Assembly (NCBI GenBank): GCA_964017155.1
Contig: OZ024865.1
Coordinates: forward strand, 16,060,377 to 16,124,376
DNA length: 64,000 nt
Origin: Oasisia sp. SBJ-2009
Taxonomy: Eukaryota; Annelida; Polychaeta; Sabellida; Siboglinidae
Direction: 5' to 3'
Made by a program: the position numbers and the translations under genes. The first letter of the stretch is position 1; each line of letters begins with the position of its first letter. Shown here piece after piece: positions 1-13,236 of this stretch. The notes under the pieces were generated by a model. The model was not told where the DNA came from and ran no database searches. It was given only the letters and a program-made list of their open reading frames with translations.

Positions 1-173
1 GTGGGGCTATAAATAAGCAGTGGTACTTTTAGGCATGTATCCAAGAATGCTATGTCATTAGCTTTATGGGATGCCCTGTTTGCCTAGCATTTAGATATTC
101 TTTGACACAGTGCTTGCTGGGTGTATATATAGTGATATATCGCTGGGATTGAACATTATATTCAATATATAGC

Positions 174-178
<5 letters not shown>

Positions 179-237
<59 letters not shown>
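179..237. repeat. (TA)n microsatellite
   Basis: Uninterrupted TA dinucleotides. The flanking sequence from 1 to 285 shows no other recognisable feature. Confidence 0.95.
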
Positions 238-241
<4 letters not shown>

Positions 242-285
242 GCATGTTGCAGATGGCAGTCTGGTGTATCCTAGAAATGGTCATG

Positions 286-1890
286 AGAAAATTGCAGTGC
301 ACCTACAGGAGGACCTCAACAGGCTCCAGGAGTGGGAGAAGACCTGGCTAATGGATGTCAACCCAGATAAATGTGAAATTCTAAGGATTACAAATGATGT
401 TAAACCCAACAACTTTGACTAGTATTTTCAAGATCATATATTATCCACAGCCATAGAATATAACCCTAAATTGAAGTAAGAGAAAGCTAGACATTGACAA
501 AGGGCGACCAATCCTGGAGAACGGCTACACAACACAGCAAAACACCTAGGCATAAATATCAATAGCAAACTGTCCTGGAACCATGAAGTAGATGTTATAG
601 GGCCTGTAAGTGGGTCACGATACATGCCGAGACTCCGCGCGACTCGAGCTGATTGGGGACTGGACACAAGAATAATATTCTATTGACGGATGACAGTTGT
701 AACTTCCGACTGATGAATACTAGGAAAATCAGGTCATAAATATCTTATGTTATACCTTTCTTATCTTAAATATCCGATTTAATATTGAGTTTACCACACT
801 ATCATAGACATCGCTATTTATGTAGTGCATATAATATACACGATTTTAGCCGTATGTGTCTTTTATGGGATTTGCATTTTACATTGATGTATGTTGAGGT
901 TTCAATAAGCCCTTACATCTGACAAGTTGTCTAAATGCACATAATCATAACAATGTATATGTTTGCCTCAAACAGGTTGTACTGCGCAAAAAATGGCACT
1001 CTTCATTATTAGTCAAGATCCCCAAACACAAGTACAGGCGGGCGACGCTATGGCAACCACCATAATAATCGATTAGAATTCATGATTTCCGTGATCATTT
1101 TCACCGGCAAAGTGTTCCATTGCTTCTGTTTGTAATAATCCTTCGGACAATATAACTTAAATATGCTATTTGGGAACAGTTCGATTGTTACAACCAAAAA
1201 CAAAACAAAGTCCGGTATGTTAACATGGAGAATATGGATTTGGTGCTCCCAACTGCCCCCAGCCTCATTTTCGCGCGCGAGACTTACACGCCCTATCACA
1301 AAGAAAGCCAACAGCACCCTTATCTTTCTTAGACGTAACACAAGCAAATGCCCAAGACCAATCAAATCATACTAATATTTTCAAACCTTTGTTAGACCAA
1401 CACTTGAATGCGTTTCTATCATCTGGGCCCCTACACCAAATAAAACATCAACAAACCTGAATTGGTGCAGAGGCGAGCCACCAGATATGTACATAACGTA
1501 TATATATCTCGATCTATACAGTGACTGGCAGCGCCACAGTAGTTCAACTGCCATGACCCAAAGACTGAATTGGCAGTCCCCAGAACACCAGCTAGCCTCA
1601 ATGAATGGCTATACCAATGAATGTGATTTATAAAATTCTGCACGGGCTTAGATAAGGCTTAGTTGACATCCCTCTGTACATAACATAGTCATAGACTCAA
1701 GTCTCAGCCAGCATGCACCCACTGTGGCCAGTGTGGGTCTGTGCCACAGAACAATTGTAGCTGCTGGGCCCATAGGCCACCCCCTACAACTTATGGTGCA
1801 ACATTCCCGGGTACAAGCCTACGCCATAGCGTGAGACTATAAACTCCTTCACTGTAGCCCCAATAGAACCTTGGAATAAGCTAACAGCCA
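286..1890 (+). mobile_element. Degenerate Jockey-like LINE relic (copy 1)
   Basis: Broken translations match the reverse-transcriptase thumb and C-terminal region of the better preserved element at 1901-3130. Around 300-420 one reads [18 protein letters not shown] followed by NPDKC. Around 1315-1420 one reads a FLRRN segment and FVRPTLEC. Around 1800-1890 one reads a degraded SFTVAPIEPWNKL end. The relic is interrupted at about 640-1310 by another repeat. It is shared with copy 2 (20215-22650), so it predates the duplication. No intact frame remains. Confidence 0.7.
640..1310. repeat. Repeat inserted in the LINE relic; 3' part is dispersed
   Basis: The segment interrupts the LINE relic at the same place in both duplicate copies (second copy about 21110-21765). 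Its last 210 bases, containing CACCGGCAAAGTG and TTTTCGCGCGCGAGAC, recur independently at 17531-17727. That makes the 3' part a small dispersed repeat family with three copies here. No coding capacity or terminal repeats were recognised. Confidence 0.6.
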
Positions 1891-1900
1891 ACACAGTAAA

Positions 1901-3130
1901 CACTCGACTGAAACCCAGTTAATACTCACAACACATGACCTATCCAAATCTCTAAATAATAAATCATAAATAGACATGATCATAATGGATTTCTCAAAAG
2001 CATTCGACACTGTCCCTCATAACCGGCTCCTAAACAAATTAAAAAGATATGGCATCAACAACAAAATACATGCCTGGATTTCAAAATTCCTTACATGCCG
2101 TGATCAGAGAGTGGTGGTCAGTGGTGCACATTCCCCCTGGACCCATGTTGAGTCTGGAGTACCACAAGGCACGGTACTAGGCCCTCTTCTCTTCCTAATA
2201 TACATCAACGATTTGCCTAACAATATCCACTGCACAGTCCGTCTGTTTGCAGATGACTGTGTCCTGTACAGAGAAATTAACAACCAATTAGATTCACAAG
2301 AACTACAGAAAGACCTAGATGAACTAACTAAATGGGAACATGACTGGCAAATGAACTTTAACCCTGACAAATGCTTTGTGATGAGACTAACTCATGCAAG
2401 AAATATAAAACAATTTGATTACACCCTAGGAAAAACAACACTACAAGAAACAGACAGCCACTCATACCTAGGAATATGCATCACCAAAGACTTAAACTGG
2501 AACAAACATATACATCAGATAACAGCCTCAGCAAACCGCACCCTAGCATTCATCAGACGCAACCTCCACTCATGCCCCATAAACATCAAAACAACAGCCT
2601 ACAAAACCTTAGTCAGACCACTCTTAGAATACTCATCCTCAGTATGGGACCCCCACACCCTTATAAACCAAATAGAAATGGTTCAAAGACGCGCAGCCCG
2701 TTTCTGTCTCAACGACTATACATCTAGAGAAGCGGGCTGTGTGTCAGAAATGCTAAACAAATTACAACTACATCAATTAAAAACCAGACGAACAAACAGA
2801 CGCCTCACCATACTCCACAAAGCCATCTATGGACACCTATCCTTGCCTGTCAATAACCTCCTCCAGCCCGTACAACGCCTATCAAGACATTTAAACAATA
2901 AAGCTTTCAACACCATCCATGCCAGCAAGAACTGCTATAAATATTCATATTTCCCTAGAACAATAAGAGACTGGAATTCCCTGCCAGATGCAATAGTTAA
3001 CATTTCTAAACCACAACATTTCAAACAAGCCTTAATACACGACTAACAACCCAACAGCATGCGCACCCAACCCTGCCCGTTTGACTCCACCAGGAGTGTT
3101 GGCCAGTATACATACAAGACAAGACAAGAC
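1901..3130 (+). mobile_element. 5'-truncated Jockey/CR1-group LINE insertion
   Basis: Present in copy 1 and absent from copy 2, where the flanks meet near 22680. The insertion is flanked by TAAA direct repeats (1897-1900 and 3131-3134) and ends in a short (ACAAG)n tail at about 3110-3130. The reading frame from 1901 joins the RT frame except for one TAA at 1967-1969. Only the RT palm/thumb and C-terminal part remain, with no endonuclease, as expected for a 5'-truncated LINE copy. It inserted after the duplication. Confidence 0.8.
1976..3046 (+). CDS. Reverse transcriptase fragment of Jockey-like LINE
   Basis: A 356-codon open frame. RT motif A is seen as DFSKAFDTV near residues 5-13, motif B as SGVPQGTVLGPLLFLIYIND near 60-79, and the catalytic FADD box near 91-94. 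The thumb and C-terminal region has LGICITKDLNW, VRPLLEYSSSVWDPH, QRRAARF and YFPRTIRDWNSLP, typical of Jockey/CR1-group non-LTR elements. The ATG is internal, because homologous sequence continues upstream to 1901 across a stop. It is a truncated mobile-element copy, not a host gene. The open frame over more than 1 kb suggests a young insertion. Confidence 0.9.
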   Translation: MIIMDFSKAFDTVPHNRLLNKLKRYGINNKIHAWISKFLTCRDQRVVVSGAHSPWTHVESGVPQGTVLGPLLFLIYINDLPNNIHCTVRLFADDCVLYREINNQLDSQELQKDLDELTKWEHDWQMNFNPDKCFVMRLTHARNIKQFDYTLGKTTLQETDSHSYLGICITKDLNWNKHIHQITASANRTLAFIRRNLHSCPINIKTTAYKTLVRPLLEYSSSVWDPHTLINQIEMVQRRAARFCLNDYTSREAGCVSEMLNKLQLHQLKTRRTNRRLTILHKAIYGHLSLPVNNLLQPVQRLSRHLNNKAFNTIHASKNCYKYSYFPRTIRDWNSLPDAIVNISKPQHFKQALIHD

Positions 3131-3912
3131 TAAATGCTCCCTCGCAAGCAGTGCCTGGACTGGAGCAGTGGAGGCTTGACAGCACCGAGGCTGAAACACT
3201 CAAACAGGCACGTGACCGCTGGTTTTAACCCGCACTTGCACTTTTTCTATAACATGCCCATACCATCCATGAAATCTGCATATTTACGGTAGTTAATTAC
3301 TGACATACGTCCAGAAGAAGACCGAGTAGCCACGTCTGACAGCCAAACCGGAAATAAAAGCATACGCATGCGCAGATTGCATGCCGCACTACACTGGCGG
3401 CCTAAACGTATGGGCTCATGACACAGTTAACTTTCCCATACGCTACCATGTTAGCGTTGTAGGATTCTAAAAAAACAGACGCAGGAAAATTCTAAAAGTT
3501 ATTGCCTATTGTTATCATCATCGCAGTGACATGCTGGTTGCGTTTATTCAAATTCCAGTGTTTCGTTCTCTCGTAAAATGCTGCTATGTGTGACACCCGT
3601 CAATGTTTACAAATTAATGCAGGCAGTAATACAACTGAGTCGTCAACAAGCTACATCACTGCCAAATACCCATCCGCTCAGTAAAATCAGCTAAAAATGC
3701 ACCATTTCACTGCTGTAACCAAACATGAAGGCTGCGAAACGGTGATCATCGTGTACGTGTGACAGTTTGTGTCAGTTGTGAGGTCGGTACGAATAAAAAG
3801 GCAGGCGGCGAGGCAGATCGTAGAGTTCTGTTTATGTGTCCGTAGGCGTAGCTGATTAACTCACTCAACTTGAGTCTCAGACTCAAGTAGTCCAGCGCTA
3901 GCCCATTCAATG

Positions 3913-3990
3913 CACCATCCCTACATCTTCCCGTTCATGGTTGCTAAACAGGATGCTGCCGTCACACTATCACATAACAAGAATGATGGC
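3913..3990 (+). repeat. 78-bp segment identical to 6429-6506
   Basis: The 78 bases here match 6429-6506 with no difference that I can see. Copy 2 has only the counterpart of the second location (about 26149-26226, diverged) and lacks it here. The segment ends 22 bases before the TIR element at 4013. Confidence 0.85.
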
Positions 3991-4012
3991 CAGCAAATAG
4001 CAGCACATTGTA

Positions 4013-5555
<1,543 letters not shown>

Positions 5556-5562
5556 TAGGTTG

Positions 5563-5740
5563 GTCTCAGATTAACTGCCAGTGTAATCGTTGCAATATGG
5601 GTGTGACACAATCGTATCAATTGTTTCGTGCGAGTAATTATGTAACCTGCACAATTCTGCACCCTTTGCAGTCGTTGCATCGTGTTATTTGGTAGACCAT
5701 CGAGAAATGAGTTAGTACCATAGTATAAGTGCGTCAGTAG
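5563..5740 (-). pseudogene. LINE reverse-transcriptase relic (copy 1)
   Basis: The minus-strand translation contains MQRLQRVQNCAGYIITRTKQ, which resembles the LQRVQN-A-R region near the C-terminus of non-LTR reverse transcriptases. The copy 2 counterpart (25296-25475) extends it with a YYGTNSFLDGLPNN-like stretch, which strengthens the match. Short and broken. Confidence 0.55.
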
Positions 5741-6428
5741 TGCGTGAACAAGTATATTTTACACGCTTCATTTTCGCCCAATGTTGCTTATCTGGTAATA
5801 AAATACCTTCACAATGTTAGTAATCTGCTGCTCCATCCCCGGGTTACAGTCAAACGGGGTTGATTCAATCATCGATTAAATAAAAATGAAAAAATCAAAA
5901 TATTGATTTTGTTTCGATTTGTTTTCTCAGATTAGTTTCCTGGGTACTCAATTTTAATTACTAGGCCCACATGTTTCTACAGCTGTGCTCAATTAAATAA
6001 TTGCTTGGTGTGTTGCTTGGACTTTGGTGTGTTGTGTTGGTGTCTTCGCGTTATAGCTACTTCCCATTATAGCTTCTTATCGTTATAGCTACTTTTTATT
6101 ACCGTTATAGCTACTAATTAAGTTTGACAGTTGAACTTGTCGCGTTATGGCTACTGTTCTATTTCTCCAATTCACAATGTAACAAGAAAAGGGAACATTA
6201 AATATTTCATCTCCATCCAGCTGATGTCCATAAGAGGTGGTCCAAGTCTTAGATATGTGTCCCACTGAGGGATTTCCATAACTTTTAACAAGTACTTTTG
6301 TGGAGACATGGCTTGGCGATGATTCCAAGGTCTCCATGGACATGTGGAATGTCTACAAAGAAACTGACAAATGAACAAACAACCATGTTGAGGGATAGAA
6401 TTCCAAGTTCGCGAAAGTGATGGGGAAA

Positions 6429-6506
6429 CACCATCCCTACATCTTCCCGTTCATGGTTGCTAAACAGGATGCTGCCGTCACACTATCACATAACAAGAAT
6501 GATGGC
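6429..6506 (+). repeat. 78-bp segment identical to 3913-3990
   Basis: Second location of the 78-bp identical pair. This one is probably the original position, because copy 2 carries a diverged counterpart here. Confidence 0.85.
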
Positions 6507-6689
6507 TTTCATTACTTCTGTACAATTAACGAGTTGTCTTTAAAACAAAACAAAAACATTTGCATTAGTATTTTATGGTATATTTTCCATTTCAAATACT
6601 GCTGCATTTAAAAGTATTTATATGTATTTGAATCCCTCAAGAGTATTTGTATTTAAATACATTTCAATGTATTTGACCCCATGTCTGTG

Positions 6690-6870
6690 GGCCTGATGTT
6701 ACACCCTCCAATAGTCGACACACACTGCAACTCTGCCAGATACAGTGTAGAACCAAATCTAGACATTATTCCTTCCTCCCATCAACCATTAAAGACTAGA
6801 ATGAACTGCCTGACACCGTTATGGCTGCTAGAACAAGTAACACTTTCAAGGGAAGGGTGCCACTAGTCAA
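6690..6870 (+). pseudogene. LINE C-terminal relic (copy 1)
   Basis: With frame shifts the + strand reads a YSVEPNLD segment, then a YSFLPSTIKD-NELPDTV segment, like the SFFPRTI-WN-LP end of Jockey-like ORF2 proteins. The copy 2 counterpart is at 26385-26565. A related relic lies on the minus strand at 62700. Confidence 0.55.
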
Positions 6871-7291
6871 GAACCTCCATAGAGTATAACATAATTATAC
6901 AATAATAATAGTGGCTACTAACGCTCAGTGTTTCAGTGTCTTATAATGTGAAATTAAAATTGAAAAGACAACGCGATAAACCCTTTGCCTGTGTTAATGT
7001 ATTGTTACAATGCATATCAACAATGCAGAATGTCAGTATTCACTGGAGTGCAAGCAGACCCGACTACTAAGTTTCCATTAATAATAGTTTCCATTTTCTG
7101 ATGGAATTTCAAACTATGCATTTTTACTTATGTAAGTTAAACATTGTTTCATTCCTGAGTCTGAACACAAAGACGTCCTTGTTCACATGCCGTCTCGATG
7201 TGGTTATTTTGGATAACAATTTTTTTTTAATTAAGTGTCAACAAGACTCAAGCAAAATGCCTATAAAATGTGTGTTCTTCTTGCAGAAATC

Positions 7292-7804
7292 ATGGATGCT
7301 TCACGATACCGGTCCCGCCAGACATGTATAATATTCTTATTTACATTCTCCCTCCTCATGATTCCTGGTGTGTTATTCACCTGTGTGGATTACATATTTA
7401 TAAGGTATTTCTGCCACTGCCTTTCATGTTTTATCAGGCCTATATATAAAATAATGTTTTGCCATAAATATATTACATCTGGTAATCTGTCCAAATGTGT
7501 GTCGTCATAAATAGTATGTACATATACATATAATATAAATATGGTCATTGTTATCCATAGAATAGCTGATAATACCAAGTTTGTATATTTTATCAAGTTT
7601 ATGACGATGTGCATGTTACAAATGAATCCTGAGTGACAATTGCGTTTGTTTGCGGAAAGATAGTAATGTCTTTGCATATTTTAAATTACCATATAATTTC
7701 TCATATTATGAAGCATACATTTTTTTGTGTGCATTGCAAAATACCCACTCTGTCAAATACGTTCACGATGTAACGTTCTTTTGTGTGTGTCTGTGCGTAT
7801 GTGC

Positions 7805-7873
<69 letters not shown>

Positions 7874-8059
7874 TGTGTGTGTGTGTGTGAGTGAGTGTGT
7901 GCGAGTGTGTGTGTGCGAGTGTGTGTGCGAGTGTGTGTGCGAGTGTGTGTGCGAGTGTGTGTGCGAGTGTGTGTGCGAGTGTGTGTGCGAGTGTGTGTGC
8001 GAGTGTGTGTGCGAGTGTGTGTGCGAGTGTGTGTGCGAGTGTGTGTGCGAGTGTTTGTG

Positions 8060-8092
<33 letters not shown>

Positions 8093-8411
8093 CGTGTGTG
8101 AGTGTGTGTGTGCCTGTGCAACAGTTATATGTCGAGTCAGTCATTGTCTTACCTGTTGATGTGGACATGTGTTTTACAGAGACTTCCCCGAGTTGGGAAT
8201 GAGGATGGGAGTGATGGGACCAATTATCTTGGTCTTAAGCTTCACTTCCTTGGTAGCAGCAACAGTGGCATGCGTCCGTTTGAAGAAAAATCTTCCACAT
8301 ACAGCTGCAATAACTACAGTATGTCAACTTACTTAAAAAAAATAAACAACCTACAGCCATGTTGTAAGGGAACAGTCATATTTACATGACGAGTAGGTGA
8401 GAAGAATAATG

Positions 8412-8443
<32 letters not shown>

Positions 8444-8493
8444 TGTGGTGTGGTGTGGTGTGGTGTGGTGTGGTGTGGTGTGGTGTGGTGTGG

Positions 8494-8541
<48 letters not shown>

Positions 8542-8607
8542 TGTGTGTCCGTGTGTGTGTGTGTGTGCGCGTGTGTGTGTGCTTGCGTGCGTGTGTATGC
8601 GAGTGTG

Positions 8608-8673
<66 letters not shown>

Positions 8674-8738
8674 TGTGTGTGTGTGTCTGTGTGTGTGTGT
8701 GTCTGTGTGTCTGTGTGTCTGTGTTTGTGTGTGTTTGT

Positions 8739-8795
<57 letters not shown>

Positions 8796-9327
8796 TGTGT
8801 GTGTTTGTGTGTGTGTGTAAGTGTGCGTGCGTATGTGTGAAAGTATATGTATGTGAGCATGTCTGTATATGTACTTCCGTTGGTAGTGCATGCAATCCTG
8901 CAAGTAGAAATAAGAGATGACATTTATCGTTTGTATCTTGCCCATTCAGCCAGTGATAAGTGGAATGACGCCAGATGGGGCGGCCTACCAGCCGGTGCCA
9001 GGTACCTACCCACTACAGCAACAACCAGGACAGATGGGGTACCAACAACAACCAAGACAGATGGGGTACCAGCAACAACCAGGACAGATGGGGTACCAAC
9101 AACAACCAGGACAGTTGGGGCACCAACAACAACCAGGACAGATGGGGTATGTTCTTACTCCCGAGTTGCTTCAGATTCCTTTGGCTTTAGCATAATCTTT
9201 ACATTTCAGTCATTCACTATTGTCGTATTTTCATTATTATTTTACTAAGAAGAAGTATACATAATCAGACAAGTAACATTTTATTGTTTCAAAATATGTA
9301 GTTTTGAAAATACGTTTAATTATCTAT

Positions 9328-9406
<79 letters not shown>

Positions 9407-10294
9407 TATATATTTATATATAATGTCTTTCATTGTTTTCTAGCTGTTAACTGTGATCGAATCTGTACCAAGATATGATTACCCATAAAACAAAAATCCC
9501 TGCATTTTAAAACATCTTTTGAGCACCAATGCTCTTTGCTTTTTCTATATCTATATGTTATTTAAACTGTTATTGGCCAATGAATAGGTGAAATTGTGAA
9601 TTTGGCATTTGAGGTAAACCTATTTTATATTATCGTTGTTGTTGTTAAAGCAAATATATGTTTAAAAGGGTGTGACAGGTATAGCTATAAATAGTAGTTT
9701 CTATTCAGACAGTGCCTGAGTGTGCAGATGGCACTGGTCTGGTAGAAATGTAACAATGTGTATCAGTGTCATGTCAACGGGAAGAATTTAGTAATCGACA
9801 GTCTGATTTCAAACACAATATTGTTTACCTACAAATTAAGTCTTCATATCAAAATCGATAGCAATGTAGGAGACATCTTACACACCCACCAACTGCAGTC
9901 ACCCTGGGGTCACTACGACCCACCGTTACGAAGGTGACCAAACCCCCCCCCCCCCCCCCCCCCCCCCCGATACACATAAAACATAGCCAACTGCATCTCT
10001 TCAAACCACACTCTGGGATATGTTATTATTTTCTGAGACGCCATGAGCTACACAACAAATCTTAGTCTCCTTGATTTTCTGGTAGGGTTGGTAGTATATT
10101 GTAATGTCTTCTGTAACCTTTCTGTGAACTTTTGATACAGTAATGTTATTTGCAGTTGTCTTCTCGCCGGATGTTTCCGTTTGTGTCTTGCAAACAAAGT
10201 TGACAACCTCACATGATGATTAAGTAATACAAGTTATTAACATTACAGTGTTCCTGCTGTGCCACCGCCACGATATGAAGACTTGAAGAAGTAG
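7292..10294 (+). CDS. Two-TM PY-motif small protein, copy 1 (unrecognised family)
   Basis: Four coding exons: 7292-7404, 8180-8318, 8950-9146 and 10249-10294, giving 164 aa. All introns are GT-AG and the phases join exactly. The ATG sits five bases after an AG acceptor (TTCTTGCAG), so a 5' non-coding exon is likely upstream. Residues about 11-32 (FLFTFSLLMIPGVLFTCV core) and 49-70 (VMGPIILVLSFTSLVAATVA) are membrane segments. Residues 107-149 are imperfect QQQPGQMGY repeats. The C-terminus is VPPPRYEDLKK with a PPxY motif, the kind bound by WW domains of Nedd4-type ligases, so the tail is probably cytosolic. I do not recognise the family and infer no function. Intron 1 carries a large (TG)n array. 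A close paralogue lies 19.7 kb downstream. Confidence 0.8.
7790..8120 (+). repeat. (TG)n array with a 12-bp GAGTGTGTGTGC minisatellite
   Basis: Pure TG at 7809-7870, then about 13 copies of a 12-bp unit at 7906-8057, then TG again. It lies in intron 1 of the PY-motif gene and ends about 60 nt before exon 2. Confidence 0.95.
8409..8830 (+). repeat. Compound GCGT / GGTGT / TG array
   Basis: GCGT tetramers (8411-8446) pass into GGTGT pentamers (about 8447-8495), then long imperfect TG tracts with TC and TT variants. It lies in intron 2 of the PY-motif gene. Copy 2 has only a short TG-rich remnant at 28505-28590. Confidence 0.95.
9018..9146 (+). repeat. Coding minisatellite, 27-bp unit (QQQPGQMGY)
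   Basis: Five in-frame units of nine codons in exon 3 of the PY-motif gene. The last is cut by the splice donor. The paralogue has four. Confidence 0.9.
9331..9420. repeat. (TA)n microsatellite
   Basis: TA repeats in intron 3 of the PY-motif gene, absent at the matching place in copy 2. Copy 1 also has a further 420 bases (9447-9868) here that copy 2 lacks. Confidence 0.95.
9943..9968 (+). repeat. Poly(C) tract, 26 C
   Basis: An uninterrupted run of C. The copy 2 counterpart near 29187-29200 is about 14 C. Confidence 0.95.
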
Positions 10295-10759
10295 ACCTTG
10301 AGGACGGTGTGCGTGCGTGCGTGCGTCCGTGCGTGTGTATTTTTTATTTGTATAAACCGACTGTGATGTAGTAATTACAATGCCACACTACTTAAGTAGA
10401 TGTTTTATGTTTGATAGCCACAATTTGTATGCGTAGTGTCGTCCGTGTAGAAATGGCATATATATACATATATTTATTTATACATTATTGTTTATTAATT
10501 TTGTGAGTTGTATACGATGTTATGGTGTATAAAATGTAACCTGCGATTGTTGTAATAGTTTTAATCAATTGCGTAGCTCTGTGCAGTTTCCGCAAGATCT
10601 CAATTTGTATGCGTGTTCAGTTTGATTGTTTGTGACGTAATGGAAGTAATTAAGGGATCTAGGATTTAACATGGCGTGCATCTATTAAGAATTGGTATTT
10701 CAGACTGCATTTAAAATTTATGTATCCAGGTTGCTTTCAGCAAACTTTGTCAAGCAAGT

Positions 10760-10765
10760 AATAAA
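10760..10765 (+). promoter_or_regulatory. Candidate poly(A) signal for PY gene copy 1
   Basis: AATAAA about 465 nt after the stop. Copy 2 lacks about 60 bases here, including this hexamer. Confidence 0.3.
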
Positions 10766-11801
10766 AGTTATGTCTGTCCGAACATGTGCTTTTCGCACGT
10801 GTTCACGCGACGTACTGGACACGCCAATGGGGAACATACATGATCGTTAGGGGGCGCTGATAAGCAACTCGGGTCTGTGACGTACTTGAGTTCTTTACGT
10901 GCGCGCTGTTTAATTTTGTTTCAGTTCTTCGAGTTCTATTAGTCTCCAACTGTTATAGCTATAAGGCATAAGCTACAGCGTGTGTTAACACATGCTGGAT
11001 ATAATGAATGAATGTGGTGTAACGCGGTAACTGGACGCTGGCGGTTGACGGCACGAGGTCCGCGTTGCGTAATGGCGCCACCTGGATTATTAGTTATGTA
11101 AGTTCTCCATTTGATGTATCCAGTACGTCGCAGTTTGCCTACGTCACAACCAAATTATATTTCTTCTACCATGTTGATAACGGTTAACTAAATTATGGGA
11201 ATCATTATTACTGCGACAGTATATCTAGTTTAAGGGGTCTGACTGATTTGACCAGTCAGACGCCTTAACCGTTACTGCATACATTTGACACTTTAAACAA
11301 CTCTCCCTTAGGTTTTTGTCGTGGCTAGTTTTTGTCATGAATATAATCTTCTGACGCCAGAATGTCAATAAGCTATGACCTACAACGAAAAGCGCATGTT
11401 CAGCCAGCCATTTCATGATCGCTTGACGGAATTTAGTATATAAATATCAAATCTTACATGTACACATTAGTCACAGGATGTGAACAGGATATTTTTGTTA
11501 CTATCGTTTGAACATTGCAGTGGAACCGGTTCATTACGGTTCTTACGAACACGTAATCCGCTGAATATACCAAGGATTTCTTCTTAGCTTTTGGGTTATA
11601 GTCGTTTGAACACAGTAAATGCTTAATTCTGCAATATATATACGCGCCCGCGGATACGATGGGGGTGGAGCATCCACGGAGTTCGCCAGGTGGCGCCAGG
11701 CGTCACCGGGGCTACAGGGTTCACGGTAAACTAAAACTCCACCGGCACGACGTGACTAAGATTAGCACTTTCATTTGGTTTTAGTACAAATTGTCATCAT
11801 T

Positions 11802-11936
11802 ATGTCGCAATATGAAGAAATGTCTTTAGCACGTCTGAAATGTGAACTGAGGAAACGTGATGCGACAGTTACTGGAAGAAAATTGGAATTGTTTCAGCAA
11901 GCCAGGACTGCTGAAAGTCATACATGTCTCACATAA
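11802..11936 (+). CDS. 44-codon ORF with SAP-like motif, copy 1
   Basis: The ATG-initiated frame reads LARLKCELRKRDATVTGRK followed by LELFQQ, which fits the helix-extension-helix pattern of SAP DNA-binding motifs (L-ELRKR-A-VTGRK-EL). AATAAA overlaps the stop. The copy 2 counterpart (32685-32825) is also open, but most differences between them change residues (about 7 replacement to 4 silent), so purifying selection is not evident. It could be the first exon of a longer gene or a transposon remnant. Confidence 0.3.
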   Translation: MSQYEEMSLARLKCELRKRDATVTGRKLELFQQARTAESHTCLT

Positions 11937-12679
11937 ATAAAATTATGATGCTGTCTCACATGTCTGATGTTAGTACATTGTTTCAAGATTGCTTGTAATG
12001 TCTAGTTTTTCTACACGTTTCACTGTTTTATGTTTATTTTTCATTAGCTCAACAAGCATATAATGTTTACTGTTTACTAGTTCACACATATTTTATATTA
12101 CAATGGACACAAATATTGTATTGCTGTAGTCATTATTATTAATTAACTACTATGCATAATATGATATATACTTATTTATTTTGCAATTGCCTATATAGGT
12201 ATTTTATATACAACCTAATATATATATATATATATTACATAATATACTTCTATTTCGTGAATATACATTGACATATATAATATAAATAATAAATTACAAC
12301 TATGACATCTCTAATTAATAAGTTTCTCTGGTTCAGTTTTCGTACAACATTGATTTAGCTATACGTATTCATGATTTTATTTGTATTTTTATTATATTTA
12401 TTTCTTGTGATTTTTAAACTACTTTTGTAAACACTTCTGAACAGAGTTTGTACTTTGGATTTTAGTTTCTAAATAAAGTGTCTTACTATTATTATTAGAG
12501 CAACCACACTTAAAAAAGCTGTTACATATTTGCTGCACTCGAAGGATCAGCAGTTTGAGTCATACCTGTGACACAGTCAACACTGCAGATTAACTTGACC
12601 AGAACACCTTGTCTCAGTATAATTGTTCACGCAAACACGGGATTCGTTTAAGTAATTTATTGACATATTATTGTAGCAT

Positions 12680-12874
12680 ATGCATGACGTGATAAAACAC
12701 GTAAATATGAATATTGCTTTGCCTGCAGAACGTTTGCAGCATAGTGTGAATATCTATATATTACCGTACTATGGATTGATGGGACAATCAACGATGAATA
12801 TTGCTATGTGCCTATGTCTGTATACTATTTACGAAGTGTTGAGCCTACAGTGTACTGCGAGCAATAAACTATAA
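12680..12874 (+). CDS. 64-codon ORF conserved in both copies (doubtful)
   Basis: ATG to TAA open in copy 1 and in copy 2 (34488-34682) with no indel. About 8 differences in 195 nt, about 6 of them replacing residues, similar to the surrounding non-coding divergence. No known domain. CAATAAA at the end could be a poly(A) signal. Probably chance or 3' UTR. Confidence 0.15.
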   Translation: MHDVIKHVNMNIALPAERLQHSVNIYILPYYGLMGQSTMNIAMCLCLYTIYEVLSLQCTASNKL

Positions 12875-13236
12875 CTAGACACAACTACAAATGTTTCAGT
12901 GTTTCAATAACATTTGTTGACAGAAAATACAGCTAGTCAGTTGTTGACAATTCTGGTTTCCAACTGATGAAAACTAACAAATTGTCCGGCAGTGTAATTA
13001 CTGCCTCCAAGCTCAAGTGCATATATTATTTTATATAGTATAGATATCAATGTATACGCGTAATAATAATAACACATTTATTACTGGCGTGGGCAATATG
13101 CGAGGTAACAATTTGTAACCTGATAAAAATCCGTCCGTAATGGAGTCTTATTCTAACTCTCTTACATACGTGTTAAATGCTGTGGAAACAAGGTAACATA
13201 CGCCAGTTTAGAACGTAAGATTTATATAATTAACTG

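Noticed and set aside
6089..6343. 84-codon minus-strand frame shared with 25809-26063
   Set aside because: Open in both copies, but no known domain and no splice or promoter context; differences look neutral. Left unassigned.
7650..8923. Long open frames of Cys-Val or His-Thr repeats
   Set aside because: They are translations of (TG)n and related arrays on both strands. The same applies to 27529-28199 and 35786-36316.
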